Notes under the pieces: model-generated
What the model was told of the DNA's origin: nothing
Database searches by the model: none
The model's input: only the letters and a program-made list of their open reading frames with translations
DNA from: an uncultured Alistipes sp.
Lineage (GTDB): Bacteria > Bacteroidota > Bacteroidia > Bacteroidales > Rikenellaceae
Direction of reading: 5' to 3'
DNA length: 64,000 bases
NCBI RefSeq assembly: GCF_910580175.1
Contig: NZ_CAJTXD010000002.1
Span: forward strand, 124,001-188,000
Translations under genes and position numbers: made by a program
Shown here: positions 15,837 through 23,746 of the stretch, piece after piece
How the letters are laid out: every line of letters starts with the position of its first letter
How positions within the stretch are numbered: the stretch's first letter is position 1

Positions 15837-16928
15837 ATGAAACCTTACACTAAAAAAATCGTGCTCGAAAACGGCCGTGAGTTTTTCGGCTACGGGTTCG
15901 GTGCCGATCGGGAGTCGATCAACGAGATCGTGTTCAATACCTCGATGGTCGGTTATCAGGAGATCGTCTCCGATCCGTCGTACACCGACCAGACGGTCGT
16001 CATGACCTATCCCTTGATCGGCAATTACGGCACCGCCGAGGAGGATTACGAGACCAAATTCCCCACCATCGGCGGCATGATCGTCCGCGAGTACAACGAC
16101 ATCCCCTCCAACTTCCGTTATACGCGTACACTCAACGAGGTTTTCGAGGAGATGGGCATCCCGGGCGTGTGGGGCATCGACACCCGTGCGCTCACCCGCA
16201 TCATCCGCGACGAGGGGAGCCAGAAGGTGATGATCGCCGATGCCGCGACGCCGCACGAGGAGGCTATGGAGCGGCTTCGCGCCTACGAGCTGCCGCACGA
16301 CATGGTGGCTCGCGTGAGTTGCAAAAAACGTTGGTTTTCCCGCACGCCCAACCACCGGTACGACGTCGTGGCTATCGACTGCGGCATCAAGTACAACATC
16401 ATTCGCTGTCTCAACGCCAAGGGGTGCAACGTCACGGTCGTGCCCTACGATGCTTCGGTCGAGGAGATACTCGCTTTCCGGCCTGACGGCATCTTCCTTT
16501 CCAACGGCCCCGGCGATCCGGTCGACGTCGAGCCTGTCATCGAGAAGGTGCGGGCATTGAAGGGGCGCCTGCCTATCTTCGGCATCTGCATGGGCCACCA
16601 GATGGTCGCCCTGGCCTACGGCGCCAAGACTTTCAAGATGAAGTTCGGCCACCGCGGCGGCAACCATCCCGTCAAGTGCCTCGACACCGGCAAGATCGAG
16701 ATTACCAGCCAGAACCATAGTTTCGCCGTCGACATCGAGTCGTTGAAGGGTACGCCCCTGCGCCTGACCCACGTCAACCTGCTCGACAACACCGCCGAGG
16801 GCATCGAGTGCCCCGAGGAACAGGTTTTCTCGGTGCAGTACCATCCCGAGAGCGCTCCGGGGCCGCAGGACAGCATCTATTTGTTCGACAAGTTCATTAA
16901 AATGATGGAGGAGCACAAAAATGCCTAA
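15837..16928 (+). CDS. carA: Carbamoyl-phosphate synthase small (glutaminase) subunit
   Basis: Releases ammonia from glutamine for the large subunit. The C-terminal class I amidotransferase domain carries the nucleophile Cys in FGICMGHQM and the His/Glu pair in VQYHPES; the N-terminal CPSase domain begins with NTSMVGYQEIVSDPSY. The length of 363 residues is normal. Its last 8 bp overlap the start of carB, so the two subunits are translationally coupled. Carbamoyl phosphate made here also serves arginine synthesis, so repression by pyrimidines alone would affect both routes. Confidence 0.97.
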   Translation: MKPYTKKIVLENGREFFGYGFGADRESINEIVFNTSMVGYQEIVSDPSYTDQTVVMTYPLIGNYGTAEEDYETKFPTIGGMIVREYNDIPSNFRYTRTLNEVFEEMGIPGVWGIDTRALTRIIRDEGSQKVMIADAATPHEEAMERLRAYELPHDMVARVSCKKRWFSRTPNHRYDVVAIDCGIKYNIIRCLNAKGCNVTVVPYDASVEEILAFRPDGIFLSNGPGDPVDVEPVIEKVRALKGRLPIFGICMGHQMVALAYGAKTFKMKFGHRGGNHPVKCLDTGKIEITSQNHSFAVDIESLKGTPLRLTHVNLLDNTAEGIECPEEQVFSVQYHPESAPGPQDSIYLFDKFIKMMEEHKNA

Positions 16929-19900
16929 AAGAAAAGATATCCATAAAGTTTTGGTCATCGGTTCCGGCCCGATCGTCATCGGCCAGGCCGCCGAGTTCGA
17001 CTATGCCGGTACGCAGGCGTGCCTGGCGCTCCGCGAGGAGGGTTACGAGGTGGTGCTCGTCAATTCCAATCCGGCCACCATCATGACCGACACCCATATC
17101 GCCGACAAGGTTTACATGGAGCCGCTCACGCTCGAATACGTCGCCAAGATCATCCGCTACGAGCGCCCCGACGCCATCGTGCCGGGCCTGGGCGGACAGA
17201 CCGGTTTGAATCTGGCCGTGCAGCTGGCCAAGAAAGGCATTCTGGCCGAGTGCCAGGTCGAGATTCTCGGCACGTCGTTCGAGTCGATCGAGCGGGCCGA
17301 AGACCGCGAGTTGTTCAAGGAGCTGTGCCAGTCGCTGGGCGAGCCGGTGCTGCCCTCGGAGGTCGCCACTTCCATCGATGAAGCGGCCGACATCGCGCGC
17401 AAGATAGGCTATCCCGTCGTGCTGCGCCCCGCTTTCACGTTGGGCGGCACGGGCGGCGGCTTTGCCGACGACGAAGCGCAGCTGCGCGGGATGATGCGCA
17501 ACGCGCTCTTCCTCTCGCCTGTCCACCAGGTGCTCGTCGAGAAGAGCATCAAGGGTTACAAGGAGATCGAGTACGAGGTCATCCGCGACTCCAACGACAC
17601 GGCCATCGCCATCTGCAATATGGAGAACATCGACCCCGTGGGTGTCCATACGGGCGATTCGATCGTCGTCGCTCCCAGCCAGACCCTGACCAACCGCGAG
17701 TACCAGATGCTGCGCGATTCGGCGTTGAAGATCATTCGCGAGTTGAAGATCGAGGGCGGCTGCAACGTCCAGTTCGCGCTCGACCCCTTGTCGTTCGAAT
17801 ATTACCTGATCGAGGTCAACCCCCGCGTCTCGCGTTCGTCGGCCCTCGCTTCCAAGGCGTCGGGTTATCCCATCGCCCGCGTCAGCGCCAAGATCGCCGT
17901 AGGCCTCACGCTCGACGAGATCCGCATTGCCAACACCCCCGCGTCGTTCGAGCCGACGCTCGATTACGTCGTCACTAAGATCGCCCGTTTCCCCTTCGAT
18001 AAGTTCTCCGACGCGTCCAATGCTCTCGGCACCCAGATGAAGGCCACGGGCGAAGTGATGGCCGTCGGCCGTACGGTCGAGGAGTCGCTTTTGAAGGCCG
18101 TGCGGTCGCTCGAAACAGGCGTCTGCCACATCTACCACAAGAAGTTCGACGATTGGACGACCGACCGGCTTCTGGAGTATATCCGCACCGGCACCGACGA
18201 CCGCCTTTATGCCATCGCGCAGCTCATCCGCTGCGGCATCGACCTGGTGTTGATTTACAACAATACCAAGATCGACATGTTCTTCCTCGAAAAGTTCAAG
18301 AACATCGTCGAGTTCGAGAGCGTTGTCCGCGCTCGTCCGCACGACATCGAGACGCTGCGCGACGCCAAACGCGTGGGCTTCAGCGACAAATATATCGGGC
18401 AGTTGTGGGGCCTCTCCGAGCAGGAGATGTTCCGCCTGCGCGAGCAGCACGGTCTCTTCCCCGTCTATAAGATGATCGACACCTGCGCCAGCGAGTTCTC
18501 GTCTTACGTGCCTTATTTCTACTCCACCTACGAGTTGGAAAACGAGTCGGTCGTCAGCGGCAAGGAGAAGATCGTCGTCCTCGGTTCCGGCCCCATCCGC
18601 ATCGGTCAGGGCGTCGAGTTCGACTATTCGACCGTCCACGCCATCTGGTCGATCCGCGAGGCGGGCTACGAGGCGATCATCATCAACAATAACCCCGAGA
18701 CCGTCTCCACCGACTACACCACCAGCGACAAGCTCTACTTCGAGCCGCTGACCGTGGAGGACGTCATGAACGTCATCCACTTCGAGAAGCCCAAGGCCAT
18801 CGTCGTCTCGCTCGGCGGACAGACGGCCATCAACCTTGCCGAGCCGCTCGCCGCCCTCGGCGTGCCCATCATCGGCACCGACTGCCAGGCCATCCGCAAC
18901 GCCGAGGACCGCGGCTGCTTCGAGAAGATCATGGAGGAGCTGGGCATCCCCCAGCCCGAGGCCGAAGCTGTTACCGACATCGAGGCCGGCGTTCGCGCCG
19001 CCGCGCGAATCGGTTATCCCGTCTTGGTGCGCCCGAGCTACGTGTTGGGCGGCCGCGCCATGCAGATCGTCTCGAACGAGGAGCGCCTGCGGCATTACCT
19101 CCAGACAGCCGTCGAGGTCAACGTCGACCAGCCCGTCCTGGTCGACCGCTACATCATGGGCAAGGAGTTGGAGGTCGACGCCATCTGCGACGGCCGCGAG
19201 GTCTTCATCCCCGGCATCATGGAGCACGTCGAGCGCACGGGCATCCACTCGGGCGACTCGATCAGCGTCTATCCGACGTTCAGCGTACCGGAGTCCGCCA
19301 AGCAGAAGATCATCGATTATACCGTGCGGTTGGGTCTGCGCATCGGCATCGTGGGTCTCTACAACATCCAGTTCATCCTCGACAGCAACAACGAGGTGTA
19401 CGTCATCGAGGTCAATCCCCGTTCGTCGCGCACCGTGCCGTTTCTCTCCAAGTCCACGGGAGTCGGCATGGCCCACATCGCCACGCAGGTCATCTTGGGC
19501 AAGAGCCTGCGCGAGCTGGGCATTACGGAGGTCTGCGGCCGTGAGAAAGCCCGATGGTATGTCAAGGCACCCGCTTTTTCCTTCGCCAAGATCCGCGGCA
19601 TGGATTCCTACCTCTCGCCCGAGATGAAGTCTACCGGCGAGGCGATCGGTTACGACGACAAGCTGACCCGCGCCCTTTACAAGGCGTTGCAGGCCACGGG
19701 CATGAACGTCTCGAACTACGGCACCATCTTCGTTACCATCGCCGACCCCGACAAGGAGAAAGCGCTCCCTCTGGTAAAGCGCTTCTACGAGCTGGGTTTC
19801 AATGTCGAGGCCACGACCGGCACCGCCGCGTTCTTGCGCGACCACGGCATCCGCACCCGCACGCGGCGCAAGTTGAGCGAGGGCAGTTCCGAGATCATCG

Positions 19901-20103
19901 ACGCCCTGCGGCAGGGACATGTCAGCTATGTCATCAACACCATCGACATCAACCAGCACGACACGCGGCTCGACGGCTACGAAATCCGCCGTACGGCCGT
20001 CGAGAACAACGTCACGGTCTTCACGGCGCTCGAAACCGTGGCCGTGCTGCTGGACGTGCTCGAAGAGATCACGCTCCGGGTGTCGACAATCGACGCAGAA
20101 TAG
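16921..20103 (+). CDS. carB: Carbamoyl-phosphate synthase large subunit
   Basis: Makes carbamoyl phosphate from bicarbonate, ammonia and two ATP. The 1060 residues show the internal duplication of the family: the first half begins VLVIGSGPIVIGQAAEFDYA and the second VLGSGPIRIGQGVEFDYST (about residue 550), each followed by an ATP-grasp domain (LRPAFTLGGTGGG and VRPSYVLGGRAM). The C-terminal allosteric MGS-like domain spans about residues 930-1060. The start overlaps carA by 8 bp. pyrK follows after 7 bp. Confidence 0.98.
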   Translation: MPKRKDIHKVLVIGSGPIVIGQAAEFDYAGTQACLALREEGYEVVLVNSNPATIMTDTHIADKVYMEPLTLEYVAKIIRYERPDAIVPGLGGQTGLNLAVQLAKKGILAECQVEILGTSFESIERAEDRELFKELCQSLGEPVLPSEVATSIDEAADIARKIGYPVVLRPAFTLGGTGGGFADDEAQLRGMMRNALFLSPVHQVLVEKSIKGYKEIEYEVIRDSNDTAIAICNMENIDPVGVHTGDSIVVAPSQTLTNREYQMLRDSALKIIRELKIEGGCNVQFALDPLSFEYYLIEVNPRVSRSSALASKASGYPIARVSAKIAVGLTLDEIRIANTPASFEPTLDYVVTKIARFPFDKFSDASNALGTQMKATGEVMAVGRTVEESLLKAVRSLETGVCHIYHKKFDDWTTDRLLEYIRTGTDDRLYAIAQLIRCGIDLVLIYNNTKIDMFFLEKFKNIVEFESVVRARPHDIETLRDAKRVGFSDKYIGQLWGLSEQEMFRLREQHGLFPVYKMIDTCASEFSSYVPYFYSTYELENESVVSGKEKIVVLGSGPIRIGQGVEFDYSTVHAIWSIREAGYEAIIINNNPETVSTDYTTSDKLYFEPLTVEDVMNVIHFEKPKAIVVSLGGQTAINLAEPLAALGVPIIGTDCQAIRNAEDRGCFEKIMEELGIPQPEAEAVTDIEAGVRAAARIGYPVLVRPSYVLGGRAMQIVSNEERLRHYLQTAVEVNVDQPVLVDRYIMGKELEVDAICDGREVFIPGIMEHVERTGIHSGDSISVYPTFSVPESAKQKIIDYTVRLGLRIGIVGLYNIQFILDSNNEVYVIEVNPRSSRTVPFLSKSTGVGMAHIATQVILGKSLRELGITEVCGREKARWYVKAPAFSFAKIRGMDSYLSPEMKSTGEAIGYDDKLTRALYKALQATGMNVSNYGTIFVTIADPDKEKALPLVKRFYELGFNVEATTGTAAFLRDHGIRTRTRRKLSEGSSEIIDALRQGHVSYVINTIDINQHDTRLDGYEIRRTAVENNVTVFTALETVAVLLDVLEEITLRVSTIDAE

Positions 20104-20110
20104 CAAGCTA

Positions 20111-20845
20111 ATGTACAAGCAGGGAATTTATACCGTTCTTTCCAACGAGCCGCTTACGGCGTCGGTTCGCCGCATGCGTCTGGAGGGCGACACGCAGTGG
20201 ATCGTGCGGCCCGGGCAGTTCGTCAACATCGCGTTGGAGGGCCGTTATCTGCGGCGCCCCATCTCGGTGTGCGACTACGACGCCACGACGCTCACGCTCA
20301 TCTACAAGGTCGTGGGCGAGGGCACCGCGCAGATGGCCCGCATCCAGCCCGGCGGGCAGCTCGACCTGCTCACGGGGCTGGGCAACGGTTTTTCGACCGA
20401 CAACGATGCCCGGCGGCCGCTGTTGGTCGGAGGCGGGGTGGGCGTGCCGCCGCTCTACAACCTGGCCAAGGTGCTCCTTGCCGCCGGCAAGCCCGTGCAG
20501 GTCGTGCTGGGCTTCAATACGGCGGCCGAGGTCTTCTATGCCGGGGAGTTCCGCGCGCTGGGTTGTTCCGTCACGGTCGCTACGGCCGACGGTTCCGAGG
20601 GGGTCGGAGGATTCGTTACCGATGCTCTCTCCGCTCTCGATTTCGACTACTTCTATGCCTGCGGCCCGCTGCCGATGCTTCGGGCGCTGTCGCAGGCCAC
20701 GGTGTGCGACGGCCAGCTTTCGTTCGAGGAGCGCATGGGGTGCGGCTTCGGCGCCTGCATGGGCTGTTCGTGCAAGACCCTCACGGGCAGCAAGCGCATC
20801 TGCAAGGAGGGGCCGGTAATGAACAAGGGCGAGATACTTTGGTAA
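20111..20845 (+). CDS. pyrK: Dihydroorotate dehydrogenase electron-transfer subunit
   Basis: Partner of the class 1B dihydroorotate dehydrogenase; passes electrons from the PyrD flavin to NAD+ through FAD and a 2Fe-2S cluster. Residues 1-100 form a ferredoxin-reductase-like FAD domain (RRPISVCDY is the FAD-binding motif), followed by an NAD domain (VGGGVGVPPLYNLAK). Cysteines in CGFGACMGCSCKT and RICKEGPV hold the cluster. The protein is 244 residues. The ATG lies 7 bp after the carB stop. The 117-bp gap before pyrD contains the hairpin CGGCCC-TTT-GGGCCG. Confidence 0.96.
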   Translation: MYKQGIYTVLSNEPLTASVRRMRLEGDTQWIVRPGQFVNIALEGRYLRRPISVCDYDATTLTLIYKVVGEGTAQMARIQPGGQLDLLTGLGNGFSTDNDARRPLLVGGGVGVPPLYNLAKVLLAAGKPVQVVLGFNTAAEVFYAGEFRALGCSVTVATADGSEGVGGFVTDALSALDFDYFYACGPLPMLRALSQATVCDGQLSFEERMGCGFGACMGCSCKTLTGSKRICKEGPVMNKGEILW

Positions 20846-20962
20846 ATGGATAACGTGGACGATGCGGCCCTTTGGGCCGTGCGGGTCGCAGTTTCCCGGC
20901 GCGGAGGCCCGCCAGCGTGCTCCGCAAGTTGCGGCCGCACGATATGCGAACAGATTTGATTT

Positions 20963-21883
20963 ATGTTAGATACTTCCGTCATACTTTCCGGGTTGAGGTT
21001 GGACAACCCTATCATTCCGGCCAGCGGCACGTTCGGCTACGGCCAGGAGTTCCGCGATTTCTACGACCTCGACATGTTGGGTTCCTTCTCGTTCAAGGGC
21101 ACTACGCGCGAACCCCGCTTCGGCAACCCCACGCCCCGTATCGCCGAGTGCCGCGAGGGGATGATCAATGCTGTGGGTCTTCAGAATCCCGGCATCGACC
21201 ATGTCATCGCCGAGGAGCTGCCGCGCTTGCGCGAGTTCTTCCACAAGCCCGTCATCGCCAACATCTCGGGTTTTTCGGTCGAGGAGTACGCCTATTGTTG
21301 CGAGCGCATCGATAAGGAGGAGCAGGTCGGGTTGATCGAGGTCAATGTCTCGTGTCCCAACGTGCGGCACGGCGGCATGTCGTTCGGCACTTCGCCCGAA
21401 GCCGCCGCCGAGGTCACGCGCGCCGTCAAGGCTGTGACGACCAAGCCGGTCTACATCAAGCTGAGTCCCAACGTTACCGACATCGTGGCCATCGCCAAGG
21501 CGTGCGAGGAGGCCGGGGCCGACGGGCTGTGCCTGATAAACACCTTGCTGGGCATGCGCATCGACATCGAGCGCCGCAGACCCGTCATCGCCAATACGAT
21601 GGGCGGTTTTTCCGGCCCGGCGGTCTTCCCCGTGGCCGTGCGTATGGTCTTTCAGGTGGCCCGGGCGTGCCGGGTGCCCGTCATCGGGTGCGGCGGCGTC
21701 TCGACGGCCCGCGACGTGATCGAGATGATGATGGCCGGTGCTACGGCTGTCGAGGTGGGCGCTGCCAACCTGGTCGATCCCTATGCCTGCAAGAAGATTG
21801 TCGAGACCCTGCCCGCCGAGATGGAGCGGCTGGGGATCGAACGCCTGAGCGACATCATAGGAATCGTGCAAAGCGAAAACTGA
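20963..21883 (+). CDS. pyrD: Dihydroorotate dehydrogenase, catalytic subunit (class 1B)
   Basis: FMN enzyme that oxidises dihydroorotate to orotate; class 1B enzymes act with PyrK and use NAD+, fitting an anaerobe. The active-site Cys is in VNVSCPNVRHGG, FMN contacts include NTLLGMRID and GGFSGPAV, and GCGGVSTARD binds the phosphate. The length of 306 residues is normal. It is separated from pyrK by a GC-rich spacer and from pyrF by a structured repeat. Confidence 0.97.
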   Translation: MLDTSVILSGLRLDNPIIPASGTFGYGQEFRDFYDLDMLGSFSFKGTTREPRFGNPTPRIAECREGMINAVGLQNPGIDHVIAEELPRLREFFHKPVIANISGFSVEEYAYCCERIDKEEQVGLIEVNVSCPNVRHGGMSFGTSPEAAAEVTRAVKAVTTKPVYIKLSPNVTDIVAIAKACEEAGADGLCLINTLLGMRIDIERRRPVIANTMGGFSGPAVFPVAVRMVFQVARACRVPVIGCGGVSTARDVIEMMMAGATAVEVGAANLVDPYACKKIVETLPAEMERLGIERLSDIIGIVQSEN

Positions 21884-21924
21884 AATGCGAAAGGCGGCGG
21901 GCGCCGCTGTCTCCGCACTGCGTT

Positions 21925-21999
21925 TTGCAAGGCTGAAAGCCTTGCGCCCGGGGACGGCTCGCGTCAAAGATGCGATCTCCGCAGCCGGCACGGACGAAT
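21925..21999 (+). repeat. Structured intergenic repeat, copy 1 (pyrD-pyrF)
   Basis: About 75 bp, similar along its whole length to 37085-37161. It folds as GCAAGGC/GCCTTGC, then a longer stem-loop with CGGCT/AGCCG and an inner GCGTC-aaa-GATGC stem that needs a G-T wobble where the other copy has GCATC. The preserved pairing argues for RNA or DNA structure. Confidence 0.7.
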
Positions 22000-22022
22000 A
22001 ATAAGATAAAATTCTTTTCGAT

Positions 22023-22739
22023 ATGAATAACAAAGACGTAATCATCGCTTGCGACTTCAAGTCGGCCGAGGATACTTTCCGCTTCCTCGATCTTTTCAAG
22101 GACGAGACGCGCAAACCCTTTCTGAAAATCGGCATGGAGCTTTTCTATGCCGAGGGGCCGGCCATCGTGCGCGAAATCAAGCGCCGGGGCCACCGCATTT
22201 TCCTCGATCTGAAGCTCCACGACATTCCCAATACCGTCCGCAAGGCGATGGCCGTTTTGTCGCGGCTCGACGTCGACATGTGCAACGTCCACGCCGCCGG
22301 CACCATCGAGATGATGCGCGCCGCCCGCGAGGGACTCACGCGCGAGGACGGTACGCGGCCCCTGCTCATCGCCGTGACGCAGCTCACGTCCACCAGCGAG
22401 GAGCGCATGCAGCAGGAGTTATTGATCGGCGCTTCGATGGGCGACACCATCGTGCGTTACGCCCGCAACACCCGTGAAGCGGGTCTCGACGGCGTGGTCT
22501 GCTCGCCGCTCGAGGCCGGCATGGTGCACGAGGCATGCGGCGCCGGTTTCCTCGCCGTCACGCCCGGCATTCGTTTCGCCGACGGCGACGTCGCCGACCA
22601 GGTGCGCGTCACCACGCCCGCCCGTGCCCGTGAAATCGGGTCGGACTTCATCGTCGTCGGGCGCCCCGTTACCGCTGCGCCCGATCCCGTGGCCGCCTAC
22701 CGCCGCTGCGTGGAAGAATTTTGTGGAAATGAACAATGA
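22023..22739 (+). CDS. pyrF: Orotidine 5'-phosphate decarboxylase (type 1)
   Basis: Final step to UMP. The catalytic DxKxxD array is DLKLHDIPNTVRKAM, and the N-terminal substrate Asp is in VIIACDFKS. The C-terminal phosphate loop is IVVGRPVT. At 238 residues it is the short type 1 enzyme of E. coli, rather than the longer type 2 form also found among Bacteroidota. It follows the structured repeat copy and is followed by a thiol-redox gene. Its stop codon lies inside an A/T-rich inverted repeat. Confidence 0.96.
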   Translation: MNNKDVIIACDFKSAEDTFRFLDLFKDETRKPFLKIGMELFYAEGPAIVREIKRRGHRIFLDLKLHDIPNTVRKAMAVLSRLDVDMCNVHAAGTIEMMRAAREGLTREDGTRPLLIAVTQLTSTSEERMQQELLIGASMGDTIVRYARNTREAGLDGVVCSPLEAGMVHEACGAGFLAVTPGIRFADGDVADQVRVTTPARAREIGSDFIVVGRPVTAAPDPVAAYRRCVEEFCGNEQ

Positions 22740-22800
22740 ATAGTCGATAAGGAATAAGATTTGTCGGAATCATTGCCCATTATTCATTTAATTGTTCATT
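22728..22800. repeat. A/T-rich inverted repeat spanning the pyrF stop codon
   Basis: AATGAACAAT (22728-22737) pairs perfectly with ATTGTTCATT (22791-22800); GAATA (22738-22742) pairs with TATTC (22781-22785) after a 5-nt bulge. It stands out against the GC-rich surroundings and separates pyrF from the glutaredoxin gene. Confidence 0.65.
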
Positions 22801-22806
22801 GAGAGT

Positions 22807-23067
22807 ATGAAGTCCGTAAAACTTTTTTATCTGCGCGGTTGTCCTTTCTGCAAGCGCGCGTTGCAGTTCGTCGCCGATGCCAAGGCTGCTCATCCCGAGC
22901 TGGCGGACGTCGAGGTCGAGACGATCGAGGAGTCGGAGCAGCCCGAGGTGGCCGGTTCCTACGATTATTATTATGTCCCCACGTTCTACGTCGGCGAGGT
23001 AAAGTGTCACGAGGGCGATATTACGTCCGACGAGGTGGAGCAGGTTTTGCGGAAAGCATTGCAATAG
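22807..23067 (+). CDS. Glutaredoxin-family thioredoxin-fold protein
   Basis: Small (86 residues) thiol-redox protein with the CPFC active site (Cys12, Cys15) after a KLFYLRG strand and the cis-Pro in VPTFYVGE. The expected ligand is glutathione or another low-molecular-weight thiol, but no glutathione genes are nearby. An upstream in-frame TTG lies in the inverted repeat, so the ATG at 22807 is used. It lies in the pyrimidine block 27 bp before pyrE. A role in reducing PyrK, PyrE or ribonucleotide reductase thiols is only a guess from position. Confidence 0.82.
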   Translation: MKSVKLFYLRGCPFCKRALQFVADAKAAHPELADVEVETIEESEQPEVAGSYDYYYVPTFYVGEVKCHEGDITSDEVEQVLRKALQ

Positions 23068-23093
23068 AACGAAAACCGAATATACTTGATTTT

Positions 23094-23723
23094 ATGGAGA
23101 AATCTATCGCCAAAGATTTGCTGTCCATCGGCGCCGTCTTCCTGCGCCCCGGGCAGCCGTTTACCTGGGCCAGCGGCATCAAAAGCCCGATTTATTGCGA
23201 CAACCGGTTGACGCTTACCGCTGTCGAGGTGCGCAAGCATGTCGAGGTCGGTCTGGCCGAGATCGTCCGCACGTATTTTCCCGAGGCCGAGGTGTTGATG
23301 GGTACTTCCACGGCCGGCATCGCCCATGCCGCCATTACCGCCACGCTGCTCGACTTGCCGATGGGGTACGTGCGTTCCGGCGCCAAGGATCACGGGCGCG
23401 GCAACCGCATCGAGGGCAAGCTCGAAAAGGGGCAGAAGGTCGTCGTCATCGAAGACCTGATCTCCACCGGCGGGTCGTGCATCGAGGTCGTCGAGGCCTT
23501 GCGCGAGGCGGGTGCCGAGGTCTTGGGCGTCGCGTCGATCTTTACCTACGGCATGCAGAAAGGCATCGACCGCATGCAGGCTGCCGGCGTCGTCAACCAT
23601 AGCCTCTCCAACCTCGATGCCTTGGTCGAGGTCGCCGCCGCCGAGGGTTACATCCGTCCCGAGGACAAGGTGCGCTTGCTCCGTTTCCGCGACAACCCCT
23701 CCGACGAGCGGTGGATGAAGTAA
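23094..23723 (+). CDS. pyrE: Orotate phosphoribosyltransferase
   Basis: Joins orotate to PRPP, giving OMP for PyrF. The PRPP loop is VVVIEDLISTGGS (about residues 120-132), the flexible loop includes RSGAKDHGRGN, and the N-terminal orotate site includes FTWASGIKSPIYCDNR. The length of 209 residues is normal. It begins 27 bp after the glutaredoxin gene. pyrB follows with its ATG 23 bp past the stop. It is preceded by A/T-rich sequence but no clear promoter. Confidence 0.96.
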   Translation: MEKSIAKDLLSIGAVFLRPGQPFTWASGIKSPIYCDNRLTLTAVEVRKHVEVGLAEIVRTYFPEAEVLMGTSTAGIAHAAITATLLDLPMGYVRSGAKDHGRGNRIEGKLEKGQKVVVIEDLISTGGSCIEVVEALREAGAEVLGVASIFTYGMQKGIDRMQAAGVVNHSLSNLDALVEVAAAEGYIRPEDKVRLLRFRDNPSDERWMK

Positions 23724-23746
23724 CCGAATTGCCAATCATTCGATTT

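Noticed and set aside
16897..20118. A 1073-codon open frame antisense to carB, and similar long antisense frames opposite nrdD and purL
   Set aside because: Composition is low-complexity (Asp/Leu/Val/His-rich) and shows no domain. Such frames arise opposite GC-rich coding sequence, and the plus-strand genes are unmistakable.
23711..23746. GTG start for pyrB overlapping the end of pyrE
   Set aside because: Adds 12 residues not seen at the N-terminus of aspartate carbamoyltransferases; the ATG at 23747 fits the family start.
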